Assembly (NCBI RefSeq): GCF_963920925.1
Contig: NZ_CAWUDI010000023.1
Span: forward strand, 1-64,000
Length of the DNA stretch: 64,000 bases
Direction: 5' to 3'
Source of the DNA: Rivularia sp963920925
GTDB lineage: Bacteria > Cyanobacteriota > Cyanobacteriia > Cyanobacteriales > Nostocaceae
Below, piece by piece: positions 61,492 to 64,000 of this stretch. The translations under genes and the position numbers were made by a program. Numbering within the stretch: the stretch's first letter is position 1; each line of letters opens with the position of its first letter. Below the pieces are notes generated by a model. It was not told the origin of the DNA. It made no database searches and saw only the letters and a program-made list of their open reading frames with translations.

Positions 61492-62440
61492 AAAAAAACT
61501 GCTATGTAAATGTGTGTGAGGATAAGATACGATTAATCATGCCTTAAAAAGCAACTGTTTTCCATGTTATCCCCAAAAAATAGCACTTACAACGCGCTAA
61601 TTGGTAATTGCTTTTGTTTTTATTTACAACAGTACTTTTTTTCTTAATTTAGTGCCGCTTTTTCATTCAAAATATTCCTTAAGATATACATATAAATTAC
61701 CCGAAACAAGGTATTATAGGATTCCCTATAAAATGTGAAGTTTCGATATTATCCGATTCTTCATACCCAGTTTCACTACCCCTACTCACTTTCTACTTCT
61801 TAGAGATAGCTGCCTTCATCGGTTTAAACAGTTCTATGATGGCAGTTTACGTAAATTAATAATAATGTTTTTTAGCTTACAATCTCAAAAATCAATATTT
61901 ACTTATTTTTAATAATCAATGTTCCTAATGGTTACTTAAAAGAATTCTTATACATAGTTTTCTTTAACAGAGCTATTATTTAATATTTACTTAACCATAT
62001 TGTTCTATAGCAAGTTATTAATCCATACCAGAGCAGTAAAGATTTTAAGTTATAAATAATATCTTTATAAAATGATTCGAGCCTCAAAACTGCCATTTTT
62101 AACCTGGGAGATATAGAGTTATTTCCGGAAATTTATTAATCTGGTTATTTGGCGCGAGCAGTTTCTCCTAGTAGTTGACCACATTAATTTTGCTGAGTCA
62201 TAGAGTTTGTAGTAAGGGCTTTAGCCTTTAATCAGAGGAGGCGCATTTCTCACTACGAACCTTTCACCGGAGGTGCGGCTCATCAAAACTAATCAAATTG
62301 AATAGGTTTTCTGTCGCGGGGGCGTTTTATTCATAAAAAAGTACAAGCTAGAAGCCTGTACTATCCGTATTTTTACAAAATTTAATAAACTTATAGCATC
62401 TAAGCAATAGCTACAAACATTAGAAATTACAAACACAAGC
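61492..62440. other. Long AT-rich intergenic stretch
   Basis: No gene is visible. The part 62140-62330 is richer in G and C (filler-type GTAGTAAGGGCTTTAGCC, which recurs in many cyanobacterial genomes) and may be a decayed repeat. A leftward terminator stands at its right end. Confidence 0.45.
62336..62362 (-). terminator. Terminator behind the transglutaminase-like gene
   Basis: On the minus strand AGTACAGGC and GCTTGTACT pair imperfectly and are followed by TTTTTT. It stands about 80 bases after the stop codon at 62441. Confidence 0.65.
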
Positions 62441-64000
62441 TTAATTTGATGCAGTATTTCTTATCTGCCGCCATTTTTGACGTAAACTGTTCAGATTTTG
62501 GCTGTTACCCCCGTAACGCCAACTTACATAAGCCTGAGAAATTTCTTCTATGACTTCTACGGTTTCAGGTGAATGATGTCCATGAGAGATCCGAGCATAT
62601 TCTAAAGGTGTTTGCGCTGGATGCTTAATCAAACCTTTTTGATTAGTCCACTGAAGCATTTGTTGATAAAGTCTTTCCATCGGCTGCAATTTACCCAACA
62701 ATTGTCGGTAGCGCCATTTTCGCCATCTATCCCAACCCAGCCAACCGAACAAGGAAATTGCTGTTAATAAGGTTAATCCGCTTAATATCCCGAAAATACC
62801 TTGGGAGAATAACGAGAAAACCCACGATATAAATCTCAAAATAGCGCCAAATATTTTTCCAAATACACCGTTGAGAAAGCCGGTAACAGGAGAGGGAAGC
62901 CAACCCGCAATCCAATTCCAAAATTGTCTTAAAGCTGGGAAAGTTTGAGTTTCTTCTATTGATGGAGGAATCAAAGGATGATTGGGTATCGGATCGAAAG
63001 CAAACCAACCATATTTAGGAAAGTATACTTCTGTCATCGCGTAAGCGTCGGTGTTACGGACTTCGTACATTCCTGTAAATAGATTAAAACTTCCCGGAGC
63101 AAACCCTGCGACTAACCGCGATGGAATACCGATAGAGCGCAACATTACCGTTAGTACGGTAGAAAACTGATCGGGTAGCCCTCCTTTGTTTTTTAATAAG
63201 AAAGCTTCTACCAAGTCTTCTTTCTCATCTAACAATGGTGCTTCAAAAGGATTTTGCGGTACCGTGTAGTTTTGTTTTAAATATTGAGCTATGTATAAAG
63301 CTTTTTCATAAGGTGATGAAAGATTTTTCTCAGTTTTACCTACCCGTTGTCGGTTGTAACCAGCCAGAATTTCTTCGGTAAGCTGTTTAACTTTGTCGTT
63401 GATTTCCGAAGGAACCTGTAAATAATAATTTTTTATACTAGTAGGATATTTATTCCCAACCTTCGCTAACAAAGTGCGATCGCGATAGGGAACTTCAGAT
63501 AATACGGTGTAGGTTAAACCTTCTGATAAACCAACTGGCGCTCGCAAACCACCTTCTGTATCTACAGCTATCATTGGTGTGGGAAAATAAATTTCCTTGG
63601 GATATGACATAGCTGGAATTAAGTTAGGCAATTCCGATACTAAAGTGTAAGTTTGTACTACTTCTTTAGTTTTACCAATAATTAAAGGTCGGTCGAGAAA
63701 AGTTTGATAAGAAAAAGGCGAACGTTTGAGGCGCTTTACTTCATCGTTGCGAGAAATTTCCCATCCCTTGCCCGTATAACGATCAAATGCTAAAACTCGC
63801 CAGAAACCTTCTGCTTGAGAACGTACCCGCATCACCAATTTGGGTTTCATTTCTCCGCGCAAGTTCTGGTTAATTTTGGTATTAAATCCGTAATAAAAGC
63901 TATCGTCTACTTTTTGCTCGCCGTTGGAACCTTTGGAAGTTCCGTCGCGATTGCTACCACCTTCACCGTTATTATTACCGGAGCGTACATAGCCAGGATT
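62441..64000 (-). CDS. Transglutaminase-like membrane protein, catalytic residues lost (partial)
   Basis: The frame is open to the window edge, so the N-terminus (several membrane helices in this family) is missing. Here about 520 codons are seen. An extracellular region leads to the transglutaminase core, where GLPDQFSTVLTVMLRSIGIPSRLVAG (part) has Pro where the Cys of CxHFA stands, and NTDAYAMTEVYFP has Tyr where the His of DAHAWVEV stands; FDPIP keeps the Asp. One membrane helix follows (about 90-110 codons before the end) and a DUF4129-like tail. It looks like a TgpA-type protein turned binding protein. Confidence 0.85.
   Translation of the reverse strand, partial: NPGYVRSGNNNGEGGSNRDGTSKGSNGEQKVDDSFYYGFNTKINQNLRGEMKPKLVMRVRSQAEGFWRVLAFDRYTGKGWEISRNDEVKRLKRSPFSYQTFLDRPLIIGKTKEVVQTYTLVSELPNLIPAMSYPKEIYFPTPMIAVDTEGGLRAPVGLSEGLTYTVLSEVPYRDRTLLAKVGNKYPTSIKNYYLQVPSEINDKVKQLTEEILAGYNRQRVGKTEKNLSSPYEKALYIAQYLKQNYTVPQNPFEAPLLDEKEDLVEAFLLKNKGGLPDQFSTVLTVMLRSIGIPSRLVAGFAPGSFNLFTGMYEVRNTDAYAMTEVYFPKYGWFAFDPIPNHPLIPPSIEETQTFPALRQFWNWIAGWLPSPVTGFLNGVFGKIFGAILRFISWVFSLFSQGIFGILSGLTLLTAISLFGWLGWDRWRKWRYRQLLGKLQPMERLYQQMLQWTNQKGLIKHPAQTPLEYARISHGHHSPETVEVIEEISQAYVSWRYGGNSQNLNSLRQKWRQIRNTASN

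Overview
This window is a stretch of cyanobacterial chromosome, most likely from a filamentous, probably heterocyst-forming Nostocales lineage such as Calothrix or Rivularia. The evidence is the photosystem I genes psaF-psaJ-psaL, GCGATCGC (HIP1) octamers, short tandem heptamer repeats of the GGAGTTA type between genes, a Tic22-like protein, an SLH-OprB porin, a short single-domain sucrose-phosphate synthase type glycosyltransferase and a PEP-CTERM protein. The DNA is AT-rich. The genus is an inference.

From about 1670 to 18624 lies a 16.9-kb integrated mobile element. It sits in the 3' half of a tRNA-Phe gene and is bounded by a 45-bp direct repeat. It carries a rightward block of structural-looking genes (1942-8586) that includes a Cys-rich protein, a large coiled-coil and collagen-like protein, small proteins of unknown function, two small holin- or spanin-like membrane proteins and an amidase endolysin. 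A leftward block (12441-8660) holds an FtsK/HerA-type ATPase, two membrane proteins and small proteins. A Cro/CI-like regulator sits beside a palindrome-rich divergent control region. A rightward replication and integration block (13409-18504) ends in a primase-helicase and a tyrosine recombinase. No HK97 capsid, portal, terminase or tail gene can be recognised, so the element is either an undescribed kind of virus, possibly tailless, or a lysis-equipped integrative element. It also carries two tandem copies of a small structured RNA candidate and an iteron-like palindrome inside the primase gene. A truncated second integrase just outside the left end records an earlier insertion.

From 18653 to 31000 come an SmtB-like regulator, a porin and a four-gene conflict-system locus: an EAD1-VMAP protein, a MoxR AAA+ ATPase, a vWA-like/FGE-sulfatase fusion and a second FGE-sulfatase protein. 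The two FGE C-termini differ in the way expected of diversity-generating retroelement targets. An rqcH gene follows.

From 31000 to 42500 come a PEP-CTERM protein, the sucrose-phosphate synthase-like enzyme, an RRM RNA-binding protein, a protease-like protein that has lost its catalytic motif, prfC, a DUF4870 protein and an IsrB-type RNA-guided nuclease homologue with a likely omega RNA.

From 42500 to the end is ordinary chromosome: hemB, an XRE regulator, pdhB, secD-secF, two related GNAT proteins, a degenerate histidine kinase, tsaC (sua5), prmC, Tic22, tRNA-Pro, a double-ACT protein, an alpha/beta hydrolase, tsaD, psaF-psaJ-psaL, gmk with its remA-like partner, and the C-terminal part of a transglutaminase-like protein that runs off the right edge.
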